A stretch of DNA of 64,000 bases, from contig NZ_JAKRWM010000014.1 of the NCBI RefSeq assembly GCF_022352055.1, forward strand, positions 186,001 through 250,000, read 5' to 3'. Shown one piece after another: positions 62,870 through 64,000 of this stretch. Position 1 is the first letter of the stretch, and each line of letters opens with the position of its first letter. This DNA comes from Cohnella mopanensis. GTDB lineage: Bacteria > Bacillota > Bacilli > Paenibacillales > Paenibacillaceae. Below the pieces are notes generated by a model. It was given only the letters and a program-made list of their open reading frames with translations. It was not told where the DNA came from and searched no databases. A program made the translations under genes and the position numbers.

Positions 62870-64000
62870 TTAAGCGAGCAACTCAGTCTCTTGGCCATAG
62901 TAGTAAAGGGTCAATCGATGAAGCGCGCGGGTACAGCCGACATAGAGCAGTTTAGCATCCTGCGGGGTTAGCGCATACTGTCGTTCATTCGCGTTGGTAA
63001 TGAGTACCGCGTCGAATTCGAGGCCTTTGGCCAAATAGACGGGCACGATGGTAACGCCACCGCGATATTGGGTTTGGCCTTCGCTAATCAAGTTGGCTTC
63101 GATTCCGGCTTGCACCATCTCTTCATGAAGTCGTGCGCACTCTTCGTTCGTACGCCCGATAATCGCGATCGTGTTCATGCCGCGCTCTCGGTTATCCCGA
63201 ATGAAAGAGTCGATGAAAGGAATCTTCTCCTCCTCGCGTTCCAGACGGACAATATCTACGGGATCTCCGCTTCGGAATACCGGCACCGCGGGAGGCAGAC
63301 CGGTCTCAGTATGAGGCAGAATCCGATTGGCGAATTCGATGATTTCCAGCGTGGAACGGTAGCTTTGCCGCAAAACGTGATACGAACGGTGTTCCTCGGC
63401 GAACAAATCCGATAGTTCCTCCCAACGTTGTACGCCACGATAGGCATGGATGCCCTGCGCCAAGTCGCCAAGAATCGTAAAGGAGGGCTCATTCATGAAC
63501 GTGTTTAAGAGAGCGATCTGAAGCGGGGAAACATCTTGCGCTTCATCGACGACGACGTGATCGAAAGCGAGATTCTCGGAACCGTTGAATTTGTAGTGAA
63601 TCCACACTAGCGCAGCTAGGTCTTCAGGTTGTACGAAGCCTTTTTTCAAATAGCTCTGCGTCCCCTCAAGCACTTTCTTCGGAATGCCGCCCTCATCTGC
63701 CCCTGAAGCAAATACGCTTTGATAGAAAATGAAAGCATCGGCCTTCGGAAGTTTGTTCGTGTAGGCGCGCAGCCGCTGCTTGCCCGTCTTGCTCTTGTCC
63801 TTGCGAATTTTCGGATCTCCGATCGTATTCAGCTGCATTTCAAGCCAGCGATTGATTCTCGCGGCTACCCTGTCACGGCGGGTGGCAAGCGGGTAATGGC
63901 GGTATTCTACCTCGAACCATTCGCGGATCGTGTCGGGGGATAGAATGCGTCCTTCCCAAGCTTCGAAAGGCTGCGCCTCCAGGAAGTTCTCTTCGAAACG
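62870..64000 (-). CDS. helD: HelD-like UvrD/Rep superfamily helicase, C-terminal part (runs off window)
   Basis: 376 residues visible; the frame is open from the stop to the window edge, so the N-terminus lies beyond 64000. Motif II HVVVDEAQDVSPLQ, motif III LGDLAQGIHAYRG, motif IV LRQSYRSTLEI, motif V YLAKGLEFDAVLITN and motif VI LLYVGCTRALHRL are present. Absence of a second UvrD-like subdomain and the overall pattern fit the HelD group, which recycles RNA polymerase after termination. An internal ATG at 63838 is not the true start. Confidence 0.85.
   Translation of the reverse strand, partial: RFEENFLEAQPFEAWEGRILSPDTIREWFEVEYRHYPLATRRDRVAARINRWLEMQLNTIGDPKIRKDKSKTGKQRLRAYTNKLPKADAFIFYQSVFASGADEGGIPKKVLEGTQSYLKKGFVQPEDLAALVWIHYKFNGSENLAFDHVVVDEAQDVSPLQIALLNTFMNEPSFTILGDLAQGIHAYRGVQRWEELSDLFAEEHRSYHVLRQSYRSTLEIIEFANRILPHTETGLPPAVPVFRSGDPVDIVRLEREEEKIPFIDSFIRDNRERGMNTIAIIGRTNEECARLHEEMVQAGIEANLISEGQTQYRGGVTIVPVYLAKGLEFDAVLITNANERQYALTPQDAKLLYVGCTRALHRLTLYYYGQETELLA

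Noticed and set aside
62870..63838. A complete 322-residue helicase starting at ATG 63838
   Set aside because: The frame stays open upstream to the window edge with helicase-like sequence, so the ATG is internal.

Overview
The window reads as chromosome of a spore-forming Gram-positive bacterium of the Paenibacillus/Cohnella type. Pointers are strong GGAGG-like ribosome binding sites, lipoprotein sugar-binding proteins with YesM/YesN-type regulators and LplB/YtcP-type permeases, SLH-anchored surface proteins, cre and Fur sites, a c-di-AMP riboswitch and a YheC/YheD ATP-grasp protein. I saw no rRNA, tRNA, phage or insertion sequence.

Layout. 0-9 kb: a chemoreceptor, then a five-gene leftward operon of the D-glucosaminate (DgaE/DgaF) type with a KDG-kinase-like gene and its GntR repressor, divergent from a GH20 hexosaminidase. 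9.9-16.5 kb: a sugar ABC importer with its own YesM/YesN two-component system. 16.7-19.2 kb: an SRPBCC protein, an AraC regulator and an AlkZ-like winged-helix protein. 19.8-29.9 kb: a second importer (binding protein and two permeases) with sugar-processing genes (isomerase, PIG-L deacetylase, DMT transporter, oxidoreductase) and a divergent membrane-bound AraC regulator. 30-35 kb: an ANT(6)-like enzyme, a universal stress protein, a DUF1648 protein, an ABC-F ATPase and a heme-monooxygenase-like protein. 35-38.4 kb: sbnB-sbnA plus an adenylate-forming enzyme, a compact 2,3-diaminopropionate unit with no recognisable siderophore synthetase. 38.5-44.3 kb: an ATP-grasp protein, a zinc-ribbon protein, a Fur-controlled orphan siderophore ATPase, and a MoxR/DUF58/DUF4129 operon in which DUF58 is split by a frameshift. 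44.4-50.7 kb: an AEC transporter, an MBL hydrolase, a PaaX-like regulator, a riboswitch-controlled NlpC/P60 hydrolase, a membrane protein and an M1 peptidase. 51-62.8 kb: a 2513-residue SLH-anchored pullulanase/alpha-amylase under cre control and a convergent SLH fibro-slime protein. 62.9-64 kb: the C-terminal part of a HelD-type helicase running off the edge.

The most unusual signal is non-coding. Five intergenic regions (9.35-9.8, 19.55-19.8, 30.0-30.2, 34.3-34.6 and 58.8-59.8 kb) carry tandem repeats of mostly different sequence but the same 51-bp period, each unit containing an inverted repeat. Four of the five sit between convergent genes. Two of the loci are also preceded by four copies of a GTGATGGCATAACGCTATT-like box, spaced 52, 61 and 52 bp in both places although the spacers have diverged. 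I know of no named repeat class with this combination; calling it a family, and any role in termination, topology or protein binding, is inference.

The metabolic theme is polysaccharide and amino-sugar scavenging: extracellular starch/pullulan cleavage at the S-layer, two sugar ABC importers, a hexosaminidase and a glucosaminate-type catabolic operon.
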